Source of the DNA: Apium graveolens
Lineage: Eukaryota > Streptophyta > Magnoliopsida > Apiales > Apiaceae
Assembly (NCBI RefSeq): GCF_009905375.1
Contig: NC_133648.1
Location: 91,986,990-92,050,989 of the forward strand
Direction of reading: 5' to 3'
DNA: 64,000 nt
The notes below the pieces were generated by a model that ran no database searches, was not told the origin of the DNA, and saw only the letters and a list, made by a program, of their open reading frames with translations. Positions 47,241 through 59,231 of the stretch are shown here, piece after piece (positions within the stretch are counted from its first letter, which is position 1; each line of letters opens with the position of its first letter). The position numbers and the translations under genes are program-made.

Positions 47241-48880
47241 AAAAATGATTTAAAAATTCTGAAAAATAGTTTCGAGCTTTAAAATATTATTCTAAATTAT
47301 TTTCAAGGCTCGATAATTATTCTAAAATTATTTCGGAGCCAGAATTGGCCAACCGAACCCTGTTTATTAACCCGAAATTGATCCAACGACCCGTTTTAAT
47401 TCCGAAAAATGTTTTAAAAATTATTTTAAATACCAGAAAGCCTATTTATGACCCGAGACTTCTTTATAAATGATATGTCTTTGATTACGTGATGTATTAT
47501 GTGTTATACGTGACCTGTTGTTTGACTATCGGTCTATATATTCGATATTTATTTGATTAGTGCGTAGATTTCAATCCGTTAATCGGATTTGGGTAAAACG
47601 AAGGGTAGATAGAAGTGTGTGTTGAATAGAATCTTGTGAGTTGATGATTAATAGATGTTTATGATATGTGAGCAGAAGAGGCAAGGCGTAGAAAAGGGAA
47701 ACAGATAGTTGAGGAGTAAGACGATTGTGATTGAAAGCGAGTGCAGTGTAGTAAGCTAATACCAGGCAAGTGTTCTGAACTTTCTCGAGATATTGAAATT
47801 CTTGATAGTCTTGTTGACATTGCAAGTGCTTTGAAGCACGGAAACCTAAACCCTGATTTCAGTTATTGTTCTTGAGCCATGAACCATATTCTTTCTAAGC
47901 CATTGATTATTGTAAACCCAAACTCGAACCTTAAGTATACAATACTATTCCATAAATACATGCAAACAAAATCCCAAACACTGAACTGAATTACTTGTAC
48001 ATTTAACCATTGTATCCTATGCTTTGCAAGCCCAAATCTTTGAAATCCTGAATTGTTGATTCTTTTGTATCCAATTCTTTCATTACCCAGCAATCAAGCT
48101 TCTAAACTATTTTCAATGATCCTTACAAAGATTGAAACCCTTATTATTGTGAAACACTCATTGTTGTTAATGGTTTTGGTTATTGTTTATTATTGCATAT
48201 TCTGTTATTATGTTAGAATTGGATTGTTTTTATAAAATTATGGACCAGATTCGTGGTCAGACCATATAATGGTCAAGTTAGGCCAATGTGTGCCTTGGAT
48301 CCAGTAGTTAGAGCAATGTTGTGTGCCTTGCTCGGGGTTAGTGCGTGACTGATCAGCAGCCTAACCTTGGTTTTTAAATTGAAAGTATAATATCCAATTC
48401 TAAATCATAATCCATTGTTCACTTGATATCATAATCATAGTCACTTGATGATCATTATTCTCAGTTTTGTCATTGTGACTTGCTGAGCTAGTTAGCTCAT
48501 TCGTGCGATGTTGTTTATATTCTTTCCAGTTAAAAAGGAACCAGTTGGTAGCGAGGATCCCCAGTCCAGCGCGAGAGCTAGGGGTTCAGGTTGAGGAAGC
48601 TGAGCTAGTAGGCTTCTTTTGAATAATTTAAGTTTGTAAAAGGTTGTAATAATGTTTAATACGTAGTTGATTTTGAGATAGTTGGGATTTGAACGGTTTG
48701 TAATATAGTAGTGTGTGTGGCTTGTGTGCATACTTTAACCTGTTGCGATCCGTGGTAGTTGGTAAATAGGGTCACTGCATATATTATTATTATCTTTATT
48801 ATTGTTATAAGCAGGTTATAATTAAGGTGTGTGTGTGTGGACCCCAAACTTCTGACCCGGGTTTGGAGGGCGCCACAGGT

Positions 48881-48890
48881 TGGTATCAGA
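48881..48890 (+). other. Primer-binding site of Tekay-C, shortened match
   Basis: TGGTATCAGA matches the initiator tRNA-Met complement for 10 bases. The next bases are AC instead of GC. It starts 3 bp after the LTR end. Confidence 0.85.
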
Positions 48891-49074
48891 ACTACAGGTT
48901 ATAAGTCACTTGCACAAGCCTAGGTTAACGGGAATGGGTAGAGGGTTAAGATTAGAAGTAAGGCATAGGATGATAGAACGATGAGAGGTTGAGTGCTTCG
49001 ATATATCAGGTATTAGTATAGTTTGCGTTATGGAACGAGATTCTTATATTGCGATATGATTTCAGATAGCAGAG

Positions 49075-49587
49075 ATGGCCGACTCTTTTATTTCCGTATC
49101 AGCTGATCACTCAGAGCCTTCAGTAGGAGTGCCGCCTTCGGATCCACGTCCTGTTGTTCCACCAGCATTGGCTATTTTACCTCCACCGGTGTTGCAGCCC
49201 GTACCACTGCAGGCTATTCCACCTCCAGGCATGAGGCCACCTGTTAGAGGACCCCCACCTGCGGATTCAGGCTTTACTAGTCATTCAGTCACAGGAGTAC
49301 CTTTCCAGTTCTCTTCCTATCCTGTCCCATATCATCAGTTTGAGGCTTGCCTTATGGAGCAGCGATTCCTTCAGGGTCAGATTCAGGAGTTACTACATAT
49401 CATGCGTACCAGAGAGATGGGGAGTGGTGAGAGGCGACTTAGAGAGAGGCTCCAGGCGTTTCGTAGAGCAGCTGCTGTGAGGATTTCTGAGGCTACACAT
49501 GAGGACATCACCCCTGACTTCCTAGTGGAATGGGCTAAGTGGGTTCTAGAGGAGCTTGAGGAGATTGGAGGTCCAGACTTGCCTTGA
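49075..49587 (+). CDS. Tekay-C ORF ahead of gag, unknown function
   Basis: A 170-codon frame with a true ATG (MADSFISVSADHSEPSVG), between the primer site and gag. Residues 15-70 are Pro-rich (PPPVLQPVPLQAIPPPGMR). Residues about 85-170 look helical and charged (FEACLMEQRFLQGQIQELL, then RRLRERLQAFRRAAAVRIS, then WAKWVLEELEEIGG). I recognise no family. The Tekay-A frame has the same order (acidic or polar start, Pro-rich middle, helical end with Tyr-His near its start and a His/Pro/Leu-Leu pattern near the end), so the two may be distant homologues. It is upstream of gag and would be met first by ribosomes. An acceptor-like GATTTCAG lies about 12 bp upstream. It has no catalytic motif and no membrane segment. 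Confidence 0.7.
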   Translation: MADSFISVSADHSEPSVGVPPSDPRPVVPPALAILPPPVLQPVPLQAIPPPGMRPPVRGPPPADSGFTSHSVTGVPFQFSSYPVPYHQFEACLMEQRFLQGQIQELLHIMRTREMGSGERRLRERLQAFRRAAAVRISEATHEDITPDFLVEWAKWVLEELEEIGGPDLP

Positions 49588-50048
49588 GTTAGAGATTCAG
49601 AGATGGAGATGCTGAGTAGTGTTGTATGGTTATATAGCATGTACAGTAGTATGTAGTGTGTATCAGTAGACTTTTGAGTTATATTTATAGACTAGCTATG
49701 CTGACTAGTGAGTAGGTTGTTGTACCCTTTTTGCTTTTATTTTCGAAGCGTCTATACGCTTGTACTACCCTAAAACTTTTGATCTATATATATATCAGTA
49801 CCTTTTTCCTTTCCAGCACTGTCATTTATTTTATTGCACCTGTTTTACCTTATCTTATTTATTGCACCAGCTATACCCTGTGATACCATGTACCCTGTTT
49901 TCCATAACTGTTTATATTCTGTAAAGAAGCATGCAATTTACTTAGTTACAACTGTTTTCAAAAAGAGATATTCCTGTTTTACAAAACTTTTCTTTTATGC
50001 AAATATTTGATTTAAAAGCTAAATAAATTGATTGATTCTTTACAGAAA
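49588..50048 (+). other. Spacer between the extra ORF and gag in Tekay-C
   Basis: 460 bp, T-rich on the plus strand, with pyrimidine tracts near 49800-49860. No gene. The gag frame is open for seven codons before its MPPK start, beginning with an earlier in-frame ATG at 50028 that has a poorer family match. Confidence 0.6.
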
Positions 50049-53000
50049 ATGCCTCCCAAAAGAAATACCCGCACCAACACCAGAAATGAAGAAACCAACA
50101 ACAACAATAATCAAGATGATATAAACCCGAATGTGAACCCAGGACCTATGGACCCAGCAGTAGCCCAGATTCTTCAAATCTTGGCTCAACAAACAGTTCA
50201 CCTAGCACAACAACAACAAAGACAGACCAATCCCCAGGTAACCTTCAAAACTTTTCAGGCAATAAACCCACCAGAATTCAAGGGTTCCTTAGAGCCAATT
50301 GAAGCAAATGTTTGGTTAAAGGAAATAGAGAAGGCATTTGCCTTAGTGAAAGTGAAGGAGGAACAGAAGGTGGAGTTTGCAAGTTACTATCTGAAGAATG
50401 AAGCCACCTATTGGTGGGAGATGGTGAAGACATTGGAAGGTACGGATGTTATTACTTGGGAAAGGTTTAAGGAATTGTTTCTAGAAAAGTATTTTCCTCA
50501 GTTTGTTCAGGATCAAATGGAGTTGAAGTTTTTAGAGTTAAAGCAAGGGAATATGTCGGTAACAGATTATGAGGGGAAGTTTGAGGAATTGTCAAGGTAT
50601 GTGCCGTCGTATGTTGATACTGATAGAAAGAAAGCTAAAAGATTCCAGCAAGGCTTGAAGCCATGGATCAGAGGGAAGGTAGCTATTTTTGAATTGGAGA
50701 CTTATGCAGGAGTAGTACAGAAGGCTATGATCGCAGAGACAGAGAGTGAGATGTTCCAGAAAGATAAGGAAAGCAAGAAAAGGAAAGTTGAGGGAAGTGA
50801 GGGTCAGTCACAAACAGGGAAGGTTCCAAACTTCAAGAAGGGCAAGTTCCAGCCAGGAAGAAATTTTAATTTCAGAAGACAAAATGCAGGAGACGGAGGC
50901 CAGGGCAATCGTCCAGCTAATGTGAATCAGCCGAATCAGTTGAGATTAACTTTTCCAGATTGTCAAGTTTGTGGAAAGAAGCATGGAGGAGTTTGTAACA
51001 AGTTGAATGTGGTATGTTTTAAATGCAACCAGAAAGGGCACTATTCAAGGGAGTGCCGAAATCAGCCAGCAAATAAAGATCAGCCTATCCGAAACCCAGC
51101 AGTGAAGGTTCCAGTCATTGGATTTACATGCTTTAAATGTGGGAAGCCAGGACATATGGCCAGGGATTGCAAGACACCAGCCCCAGCCAGTAATGCATTG
51201 AGGATTACGGGATCTACCCCAACAATGAATGAGACTCCAAGGGCTAGAGTTTTTGACATGTCGGTGAAGGATGCTATCCAGGATACGGATGTCGTGGCAG
51301 GTACGCTTAATGTGAATTCTTTATGTGCCAAAGTGTTAATAGATTCGGGAGCAACTCGATCGTTTGTGTCACAAGACTTTGTTAGTAAATTAAATTGTCC
51401 AGTTGAATACTTAAATGAAATAATGACTGTGGAATTAGCAAATCAAGAACGTGTAACTGTGAACCAAGTTTGTGGAAATTGTGAGGTTGAGATTTCTGGT
51501 AGTAAGTTTTGTGTAGATTTAATACCATTTAAGTTAGGAGAATTTGATGTGATATTAGGGATGGATTGGTTATCTAAGCATGATGCTCAAATAGATTGTC
51601 GAAATAAGAAAGTAATGGTGAAAACGCCAGACGAAAGAATTATAACGTTCAAAGGTCAAAAGCAAGTAAAGAAGTTCTTAACAATGATTCAAGCCAAGAA
51701 GTTATTACGGCAAGGATGTGAGCATTTCGTAGCTTATGTAATCGACAGGAGTCAGGAGCTAGCAAAACTTGAAGATATTCCAGTAGTGAATGAATTTCCA
51801 GACGTATTTCCCGACGAATTACCAGGACTTCCTCCAGATAGAGAAATTGAATTTGCGATCGACTTAGCACCTGGAGCAGAACCGGTGTCCAAGGCCCCGT
51901 ACAGAATGGCGCCTGTTAAGATGAAAGAGTTAGCAAAGCAATTGCAGGAATTGTTAGAGAAAGGAGTAATTAGACCCAGCGTATCCCCGTGGGGAGCCCC
52001 GGTATTATTTGTCAGGAAGAAAGATGGAAGCATGAGACTGTGCATTGACTATAGGGAGCTCAACAAGCTGACAATCAAGAACAAGTATCCGTTACCCAGA
52101 ATCGATGATTTGTTTGACCAATTGAAGGGAGCCAAGTATTTCTCCAAAATTGATTTAAGATCGGGATATCATCAACTAAAGATCAAGCCAGAAGATATAC
52201 CAAAGACAGCTTTTAGAACAAGGTATGGGCATTATGAATTTTTAGTGATGTCTTTTGGATTGACCAATGCCCCAGCAGCATTTATGGACCTGATGAATAG
52301 AATTTTCAAAGAGTATTTGGATAAGTTTGTTATTGTGTTTATAGACGATATTTTAATCTATTCCAAGACGAAAGAGGATCATGCGAAACATGTGAGAACG
52401 GCTTTGGAGATTTTAAGGAAAAAGAAGTTATATGCTAAACTATCGAAGTGTGAGTTTTGGCTACAGGAAGTTCAATTCTTAGGACACATAGTCAGTAACG
52501 AAGGGATCAAAGTGGACCCAGCAAAGATCGAAGCAATTACGAATTGGGAGAGACCAAGAACACCCACTGAGGTAAGAAGTTTCCTAGGATTGGCAGGATA
52601 TTATCGTCGATTTGTTCAGAATTTCTCAAGGATTGCCACACCATTAACAAAGCTTACACGAAAGAATGAAAAGTTTATATGGAACGACAAGTGCGAAGAA
52701 AGTTTTCAAGAATTGAAGCAGAGATTAATCACGTCACCTGTTTTGTCACTTCCAGACGATCAAGGGAATTTCGTAATTTATAGCGATGCTTCTCATAAAG
52801 GACTAGGATGTGTTCTTATGCAGCACGATAAGGTGATTGCTTATGCGTCAAGACAATTGAAACCACACGAACAGAAATACCCTACTCATGACTTAGAGCT
52901 AGCAGCTATAGTTTTTGCTTTGAAGATTTGGAGACATTATTTATATGGAGAAAAGTGTGAGATTTTCACGGATCACAAAAGTTTGAAATATATATTTACC

Positions 53001-54659
53001 CAGAAGGAACTTAATATGAGGCAAAGGAGATGGTTAGAATTGATCAAGGATTATGATTGCTCGATTAATTATCATCCCGGTAAGGCGAACGTTGTAGCAG
53101 ATGCGTTAAGTCGGAAGGAAAGGTTAAATATGTTATCTGTACCTGAAGAAATATATAAAGAATTTCAGAAATTAGAATTGGAGGTTAGAATTTGCAAACC
53201 TGAGGAAGCAAAAGTATACAGTATGATTTTCCAACCGGAGTTATTGGAGAAGATAAAGAAATGCCAGAAAGAGGTAATGGATCAGGATATAAATAGTTTG
53301 GTAGGTGAGGAATTATGCACGCAACAAGATGATCAAGGTATTCTTAGGTTTTCTTCAAGAGTTTGGATTCCACCAGTGACGGAGTTAAAGAATGAAATTT
53401 TACAAGAGGCACATAGTTCAAGATATTCCATCCATCCAGGGAGTACCAAAATGTACAGAGATTTAAAGAAGAATTATTGGTGGCCAAATATGAAAAGGGA
53501 AATTGCAGAATGGGTTAGCAAATGCTATACCTGTCAGAGAGTTAAAGCGGAGCATCAGAGACCAAGCGGATTGCTACAGCCATTGGAGATTCCAGAATGG
53601 AAGTGGGAACATATTACCATGGATTTCATAGTTGGATTACCAAGGACAAGGGCTAATCATGATGCCATTTGGGTTATAGTGGATAGACTTACCAAGTCAG
53701 CTCATTTTCTGCCTATAAATGAAAGATTTTCGCTCGACAAGCTAGTCCATATGTACCTAAAAGAAATTGTAGTTCGTCATGGAGTTCCAGTGTCTATCGT
53801 ATCTGATCGAGATCCAAGGTTTAATTCAAGATTTTGGAAGAGTTTTCAAGAATGTTTGGGAACAAAATTGAATATGAGTACGGCCTATCACCCGCAGACG
53901 GACGGCCAAAGTGAAAGAACAATCCAGACAATCGAGGACATGCTATGTGTTTGTGCTATTGATTTCAAAGGAAGTTGGGACGAGCATTTACCCCTGGTAG
54001 AATTTGCTTATAACAACAGTTATCACGCCAGCATTGGGATGCCACCTTATGAAGCCCTTTATGGACGCAAATGTAGATCTCCATTATATTGGGACGAAGT
54101 AGGAGAACGCAAAATACTCGGACCTGAATTGGTGCAACAGACAAAAGAAGTTGTTGAACTCATCCAGAAAAGATTAATAGCCGCACAAAATCGTCAAAGA
54201 AGATATGCAGACCAGTCAAGGAAAGACATGGAATTTGAAGAAGGGAGCTTGGTATTATTGAAAGTATCACCGTGGAAAGGACTAACGAGGTTTGGAAAGA
54301 AAGGGAAGCTAAGCCCAAGGTATGTCGGACCTTTTGAGATCCTAAAGAGCGTTGGCAAAGTAGCTTACGAATTAGCGTTACCTCCGCACATGGAGCACAT
54401 TCACAATGTTTTTCACGTATCGATGCTCAAGAAATATAATCCAGACTCCAGGCATGTAATAGAATATGAGCCAATAGAGCTTCAGGCAGATTTATCATAT
54501 GTAGAGAGTCCAATAGAGATTTTAGAGGAAAGAGAGAAAGTATTGAGAAATAAAGTGGTAAAGTTAGTAAGAGTATTGTGGAGAAACCCAAAGGTTGAAG
54601 AGTCAACCTGGGAGTTAGAAAGTGATATAAAAGAAAAGTACCCTCATTTGTTTTCTTAG
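50049..54659 (+). CDS. gag-pol: Tekay-C Gag-Pol polyprotein with chromodomain, intact
   Basis: One open frame of 1536 codons from [10 protein letters not shown]. An in-frame ATG seven codons earlier gives 1543, and the residue numbers here use that longer form. Gag: capsid core at about 80-230 ([32 protein letters not shown]), then two CCHC knuckles at about 330-343 ([14 protein letters not shown]) and 368-381 ([14 protein letters not shown]). Protease: [10 protein letters not shown] at about 437. [18 protein letters not shown], the catalytic FIDD at 771-774 and the [15 protein letters not shown] thumb. RNase [13 protein letters not shown] and [10 protein letters not shown]. Integrase: HHCC zinc site at about 1130-1170 (CYTCQ), and a DDE triad in [16 protein letters not shown] and GQSERT. 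Then a GPY/F region ([11 protein letters not shown]) and a C-terminal chromodomain-like tail (about 1484-1543, [19 protein letters not shown]). No key residue is missing. Confidence 0.97.
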   Translation: MPPKRNTRTNTRNEETNNNNNQDDINPNVNPGPMDPAVAQILQILAQQTVHLAQQQQRQTNPQVTFKTFQAINPPEFKGSLEPIEANVWLKEIEKAFALVKVKEEQKVEFASYYLKNEATYWWEMVKTLEGTDVITWERFKELFLEKYFPQFVQDQMELKFLELKQGNMSVTDYEGKFEELSRYVPSYVDTDRKKAKRFQQGLKPWIRGKVAIFELETYAGVVQKAMIAETESEMFQKDKESKKRKVEGSEGQSQTGKVPNFKKGKFQPGRNFNFRRQNAGDGGQGNRPANVNQPNQLRLTFPDCQVCGKKHGGVCNKLNVVCFKCNQKGHYSRECRNQPANKDQPIRNPAVKVPVIGFTCFKCGKPGHMARDCKTPAPASNALRITGSTPTMNETPRARVFDMSVKDAIQDTDVVAGTLNVNSLCAKVLIDSGATRSFVSQDFVSKLNCPVEYLNEIMTVELANQERVTVNQVCGNCEVEISGSKFCVDLIPFKLGEFDVILGMDWLSKHDAQIDCRNKKVMVKTPDERIITFKGQKQVKKFLTMIQAKKLLRQGCEHFVAYVIDRSQELAKLEDIPVVNEFPDVFPDELPGLPPDREIEFAIDLAPGAEPVSKAPYRMAPVKMKELAKQLQELLEKGVIRPSVSPWGAPVLFVRKKDGSMRLCIDYRELNKLTIKNKYPLPRIDDLFDQLKGAKYFSKIDLRSGYHQLKIKPEDIPKTAFRTRYGHYEFLVMSFGLTNAPAAFMDLMNRIFKEYLDKFVIVFIDDILIYSKTKEDHAKHVRTALEILRKKKLYAKLSKCEFWLQEVQFLGHIVSNEGIKVDPAKIEAITNWERPRTPTEVRSFLGLAGYYRRFVQNFSRIATPLTKLTRKNEKFIWNDKCEESFQELKQRLITSPVLSLPDDQGNFVIYSDASHKGLGCVLMQHDKVIAYASRQLKPHEQKYPTHDLELAAIVFALKIWRHYLYGEKCEIFTDHKSLKYIFTQKELNMRQRRWLELIKDYDCSINYHPGKANVVADALSRKERLNMLSVPEEIYKEFQKLELEVRICKPEEAKVYSMIFQPELLEKIKKCQKEVMDQDINSLVGEELCTQQDDQGILRFSSRVWIPPVTELKNEILQEAHSSRYSIHPGSTKMYRDLKKNYWWPNMKREIAEWVSKCYTCQRVKAEHQRPSGLLQPLEIPEWKWEHITMDFIVGLPRTRANHDAIWVIVDRLTKSAHFLPINERFSLDKLVHMYLKEIVVRHGVPVSIVSDRDPRFNSRFWKSFQECLGTKLNMSTAYHPQTDGQSERTIQTIEDMLCVCAIDFKGSWDEHLPLVEFAYNNSYHASIGMPPYEALYGRKCRSPLYWDEVGERKILGPELVQQTKEVVELIQKRLIAAQNRQRRYADQSRKDMEFEEGSLVLLKVSPWKGLTRFGKKGKLSPRYVGPFEILKSVGKVAYELALPPHMEHIHNVFHVSMLKKYNPDSRHVIEYEPIELQADLSYVESPIEILEEREKVLRNKVVKLVRVLWRNPKVEESTWELESDIKEKYPHLFS

Positions 54660-54684
54660 GAGATTCTGAGGACAGAATCCTTTT

Positions 54685-54697
54685 AAGGGAGGAAGGA
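54685..54697 (+). other. Polypurine tract of Tekay-C
   Basis: AAGGGAGGAAGGA directly precedes the 3' LTR at 54698, 25 bp after the gag-pol stop. Confidence 0.9.
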
Positions 54698-57600
54698 TGT
54701 AATATCCGGGATATAACGTGTAATTATTTTTACTATTAAACAATTAATATGTGTGTGTAGTATCTATTCTGTGAGTTAATTGTTAAGTGATATATGTACT
54801 TGAATATTCAAAAATAATATTAATTGAGTATTTTAATTTTTATATGCCCAAAATAAAATATAGATAATTGTCATATCTTCCTAATTATTTTTATGTTGAT
54901 TTATAGATTTATAAGAATCATATGAAATTTTTAAAATCTTTTTCCGGGTAATTAAAATCTATTTTATAAAAACGGGAACCAACCGACGTCAACCGTTGTT
55001 ACGTTTTTGGAACCCGAAACTCTTCCGAGAACTCCTTCCTAACCTAATTGTAATATTCCGAGCATTTTCCATGTTTCGACTTTTTCGATCCGGCGTACGG
55101 TTTGTCCTGCGCGGGTCCCGGCGCAACATTTTCGATACAATATTCGTTTCGGTAAATCAATAAAACCCGTATTTTCGATAAACGGGAGCTTTTTATTAAA
55201 CTATCCCAATTATCACTTCGTAGTACGTGTAACTGGGCGCTGAGACCAAGACCGCAGTACAAATTGTACTGATTTGGATAATTATCCCGAAAACCGATAC
55301 CGTTTGGATCAGTTTTTATAAATAAACGTACCATTTTATATCCGGAATGATCCAACGGGATACTAATTTTCCGTAATTATAAATAGCCTTTTACCGTATT
55401 TTATTTCGTATTAAAATCATTTGCAGACAGATAAATATATAATTTTACAGAGAAAAATCATATATTCATAAACCTTTCTGAGAATCAAACCAACTTTTGA
55501 AGGTGTTAGTGATCTTTGTTTGAAAAGCTCAAGTACTGGATTTGAAGGTCTTGAGAAGCTCTATCAGAATCTGTAATTCATACACCTGCAGAATCAAAGG
55601 TTGAATTTCTAAAAATTTAATTATTTTCGAATTTATTTTATTAAAAATATGAATTTTTGTTCGGATGATTGTTTGTATGATTTGATGATTGTATGTTGTA
55701 GAGCTTGTTTTCCTGATGATTTTCATATGTCATACGTCTGATTTGGAGTTCAATAACATGTTCAAATTTGAGTTTGATTTTCGAATTTTAAAATTAGGGT
55801 TTATAACCCGTATGAATGTTCTTAATTGAAATTTGGGGGTTTCTTATTCTGTGATAGATTGATGTTGTGTTATAGTGGGTTGTGTTCTCTGTGAAATTTG
55901 TAATCCAGTCGTATAAGTTTCATGAACCAACGAGGTCTGTAGAGAAGGGAGTTGTATTTTGAAGTTTTCCGATGTTCACCGGAAACTGGGAAATTTCACG
56001 GCTAAATTCCGGCCAACTCAGGGATTGTTAGGTTGTTTTGATTGCATGGTTGTGTTCCTGGTGTTGTGTAAATGTGATCTGGAGCTTGTGGCAAGGTGAG
56101 GAAGCCGGAATCGTGTTCTCCGGCGAACCCCTGTATTTTCCGGCGACTGACTGTAAAAATTGCAGTTTGGTCCCTGAACTTTTGAAAACGATGCAGTTTA
56201 GTCCCTGTAGTTTCCAGACTTTGCAAAAATAGGATTCCTGTTTTAAAAATGTTTAAAAATCAGATTTCTCATTTATTTTTATTATAAAAATTCGTTTTTA
56301 ATTTCTGAAAATTCTAAAAATTATTATTTTAATTCCGAAAATTATTTTTAATTCACAAATAAATCTGAATTAATTATTTAATTAATTTCAATTAATTTTT
56401 AATTGATTAATTAGTCAATTAATTCGAAAATTAATTGATTAATTGATTTAATTAATTATTAATTGATTTTTAATTAATTATTTAATTAGATTTAATTATT
56501 AAAAATGATTTAAAAATTCTGAAAAATAGTTTCGAGCTTTAAAATATTATTCTAAATTATTTTCAAGGCTCGATAATTATTCTAAAATTATTTCGGAGCC
56601 AGAATTGGCCAACCGAACCCTGTTTATTAACCCGAAATTGATCCAACGACCCGTTTTAATTCCGAAAAATGTTTTAAAAATTATTTTAAATACCAGAAAG
56701 CCTATTTATGACCCGAGACTTCTTTATAAATGATATGTCTTTGATTACGTGATGTATTATGTGTTATACGTGACCTGTTGTTTGACTATCGGTCTATATA
56801 TTCGATATTTATTTGATTAGTGCGTAGATTTCAATCCGTTAATCGGATTTGGGTAAAACGAAGGGTAGATAGAAGTGTGTGTTGAATAGAATCTTGTGAG
56901 TTGATGATTAATAGATGTTTATGATATGTGAGCAGAAGAGGCAAGGCGTAGAAAAGGGAAACAGATAGTTGAGGAGTAAGACGATTGTGATTGAAAGCGA
57001 GTGCAGTGTAGTAAGCTAATACCAGGCAAGTGTTCTGAACTTTCTCGAGATATTGAAATTCTTGATAGTCTTGTTGACATTGCAAGTGCTTTGAAGCACG
57101 GAAACCTAAACCCTGATTTCAGTTATTGTTCTTGAGCCATGAACCATATTCTTTCTAAGCCATTGATTATTGTAAACCCAAACTCGAACCTTAAGTATAC
57201 AATACTATTCCATAAATACATGCAAACAAAATCCCAAACACTGAACTGAATTACTTGTACATTTAACCATTGTATCCTATGCTTTGCAAGCCCAAATCTT
57301 TGAAACCCTGAATTGTTGATTCTTTTGTATCCAATTCTTTCATTACCCAGCAATCAAGCTTCTAAACTATTTTCAATGATCCTTACAAAGATTGAAACCC
57401 TTATTATTGTGAAACACTCATTGTTGTTAATGGTTTTGGTTATTGTTTATTATTGCATATTCTGTTATTATGTTAGAATTGGATTGTTTTTATAAAATTA
57501 TGGACCAGATTCGTGGTCAGACCATATAATGGTCAAGTTAGGCCAATGTGTGCCTTGGATCCAGTAGTTAGAGCAATGCTGTGTGCCTTGCTCGGGGTTA

Positions 57601-58136
57601 GTGCGTGACTGATCAGCAGCCTAACCTTGGTTTTTAAATTGAAAGTATAATATCCAATTCTAAATCATAATCCATTGTTCACTTGATATCATAATCATAG
57701 TCACTTGATGATCATTATTCTCAGTTTTGTCATTGTGACTTGGTGAGCTAGTTAGCTCATTCGTGCGATGTTGTTTATATTCTTTCCAGTTAAAAAGGAA
57801 CCAGTTGGTAGCGAGGATCCCCAGTCCAGCGCGAGAGCTAGGGGTTCAGGTTGAGGAAGCTGAGCTAGTAGGCTTTTTTGAATAATTTAAGTTTGTAAAA
57901 GGTTGTAATAATGTTTAATACTTAGTTGATTTTGAGATAGTTGGGATTTGAACGGTTTGTAATATAGTAGTGTGTGTGGCTTGTGTGCATACTTTAACCT
58001 GTTGCGATCCGTGGTAGTTGGTAAATAGGGTCACTGCATATATTATTATTATCTTTATTATTGTTATAAGCAGGTTATAATTAAGGTGTGTGTGTGTGGA
58101 CTCCAAACTTCTGACCCGGGTTTGGAGGGCGCCACA
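54698..58136 (+). repeat. 3' LTR of Tekay-C (3439 bp)
   Basis: Same as 45438-48877 with 10 substitutions and one missing base, near 57873. It is followed by the duplication GAATC. Confidence 0.97.
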
Positions 58137-58141
58137 GAATC

Positions 58142-58168
58142 CCCGACCCCGGATTTGGGGGTGTTACA
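58142..58168 (+). repeat. 3' LTR of Tekay-B, last 27 bp
   Basis: CCCGACCCCGGATTTGGGGG and TGTTACA complete the LTR interrupted at 45437. The TTTTG duplication follows at 58169-58173. Confidence 0.9.
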
Positions 58169-59188
58169 TTTTGCCTGATTGATTAGAGAAATATTCTGAG
58201 TGTAACATGCACAGTTAACAGCCTCAGCCCAAAAATAAGTTGGGAGTTTTGACTCTTCAAGCATTGTCCTTGCAGCTTCAATTAGTGATATGTTCTTCCT
58301 TTCCACCACACCATTTTGTTGTGGAGTTCTTGGAGCTGAGAACTCATGCATGATCCCACTTTCTTCACAGAACAACTTCATGGTTGAATTCTTGAACTCA
58401 GTTCCATTATCACTCCTAATATTCCTTACTTTGAAATCAGGATGATTGTTGACTTGATTGATATGATTGATGATGATTTCACTAGCTTCATTCTTTGATC
58501 CAAGAAAATAAACCCATGAAAACTTTGAGAAATCATCTACAATCACTAGGCAGTATCTTTTCCTTGAAATTGACAATACATTGACTAGTCCAAAAAGATC
58601 CATGTGTAGAAGTTGTAGTGGTTCATCAATTGCAGATTCAAGCTTCTTACTGAATGATACTTTCTTTTGCTTTCCTTTCTGACAAGCATCACACAGTCCA
58701 TCCCTTGTGAATTCCACTAGAGGCATTCCTCTAACTAAGTCCTTTTTGACTAGATCATTCATTGTCTTGAAATTCAAATGGGACAGCTTCTTGTGCCATA
58801 GCCAACTTTCAACTGGACTTGCTTTGCTGAGAAGACAAGTAATGGATTCTGCATCTGTAGAGTTGAAATCAGCTAAGTACACATTCCCTTTTCTAACTCC
58901 AGTTAGAACCACTTTATTGTCCTTTTTACTTGTGACAATACAGGCTTCAGAATTGAAGGAAACAGTATTTCCTCTGTCACATAGTTGACTGATGCTCAAT
59001 AAATTGTGTTTGAGACCATCAACCAATGCAACTTCATCAATGATGACATTTTCTTTTGAAATCAAGCCATATCCCATAGTGAATCCTTTGCTGTCATCTC
59101 CAAAGGTTATGCTAGGGCCAGCTCTCTCCTTAAACTCTGTGAGCAGGGTGAAATCTCCTGTCATGTGTCTTGAACAACCACTGTCCAA
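58169..59188 (-). pseudogene. SIRE-2 protease and integrase, N-terminal part of pol
   Basis: Opens with the copia protease DSGCSRHMTGDFTLL at 59188 and continues through ITFGDDSKGFTMGYG. The pre-integrase zinc region follows with WLWHKKLSHLNFKTMNDL and GLCDACQKGKQKK, which contains the HHCC residues. The integrase core has LLHMDLFGLVNVLSI, IVDDFSKFSWVYFL, RSDNGTEFKNSTM and NGVVERKNISLIEAA, giving the Asp, Asp and Glu of the DDE triad. The frame is uninterrupted to the Tekay-B insertion. The codon before TYR-LEU-ASP-SER is TGA where relatives have Trp, and gag is in another frame, so expression from gag would fail. Confidence 0.88.
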
Positions 59189-59231
59189 GTATCATAGATT
59201 CCTTCTTTGTCCCTGCACACAAAAAAATCAA

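Larger units (their letters stand above)
45438..48877 (+). repeat. 5' LTR of Tekay-C (3440 bp)
   Basis: Starts TGTAATATCCGGG and ends GGAGGGCGCCACA. It holds a TATA box (46118), an AT-rich block of TTAATTAAT-type words (about 47095-47240), and TG-rich runs near the end. A pyrimidine tract ending TTCTTTCCAG (about 48530) is a possible splice acceptor. It is not similar to the Tekay-A/B LTRs apart from the first bases. Confidence 0.97.
45438..58136 (+). mobile_element. Tekay-C: intact, recent Ty3-gypsy Tekay-like chromovirus
   Basis: 12.7 kb, with LTRs 45438-48877 and 54698-58136, primer site 48881, extra frame 49075-49587, uninterrupted gag-pol 50049-54659, polypurine tract 54685-54697 and target duplication GAATC (45433-45437 and 58137-58141). 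The two LTRs differ by 10 substitutions and one deleted base, counted by eye. A domain order of protease, RT, RNase H, integrase, chromodomain-like tail and LTRs over 3 kb fit the Tekay (Del) clade of chromoviruses. Everything needed in cis and in gag-pol appears present, so it may be an autonomous and recently active copy. Confidence 0.95.
31912..58168 (+). mobile_element. Tekay-B: complete-ended chromovirus with decayed internal region, split by Tekay-C
   Basis: 5' LTR 31912-35993, primer site 35998, internal region 35994-41391, polypurine tract 41379-41390, 3' LTR 41392-45437 plus 58142-58168 after the Tekay-C insertion. Target duplication TTTTG at 31907-31911 and 58169-58173 in SIRE-2 integrase. 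The LTRs differ at about 75-80 positions (1.9 %) plus repeat-length changes. It is related to Tekay-A by LTR layout, ends and decayed internal sequence, but the LTRs are clearly diverged, so A and B are different subfamilies. Internal coding is dead and carries lesions shared with Tekay-A. Confidence 0.9.

Noticed and set aside
46206..48093. Several short frames on both strands of the Tekay-C LTRs, each present twice
   Set aside because: They occur twice only because the LTR does. AT-rich content, no codon structure and no recognisable domain.
14092..58168. A single very large Ogre-type element built from Tekay-A and Tekay-B
   Set aside because: Each has its own LTR pair, primer site, polypurine tract and distinct 5-bp duplication.
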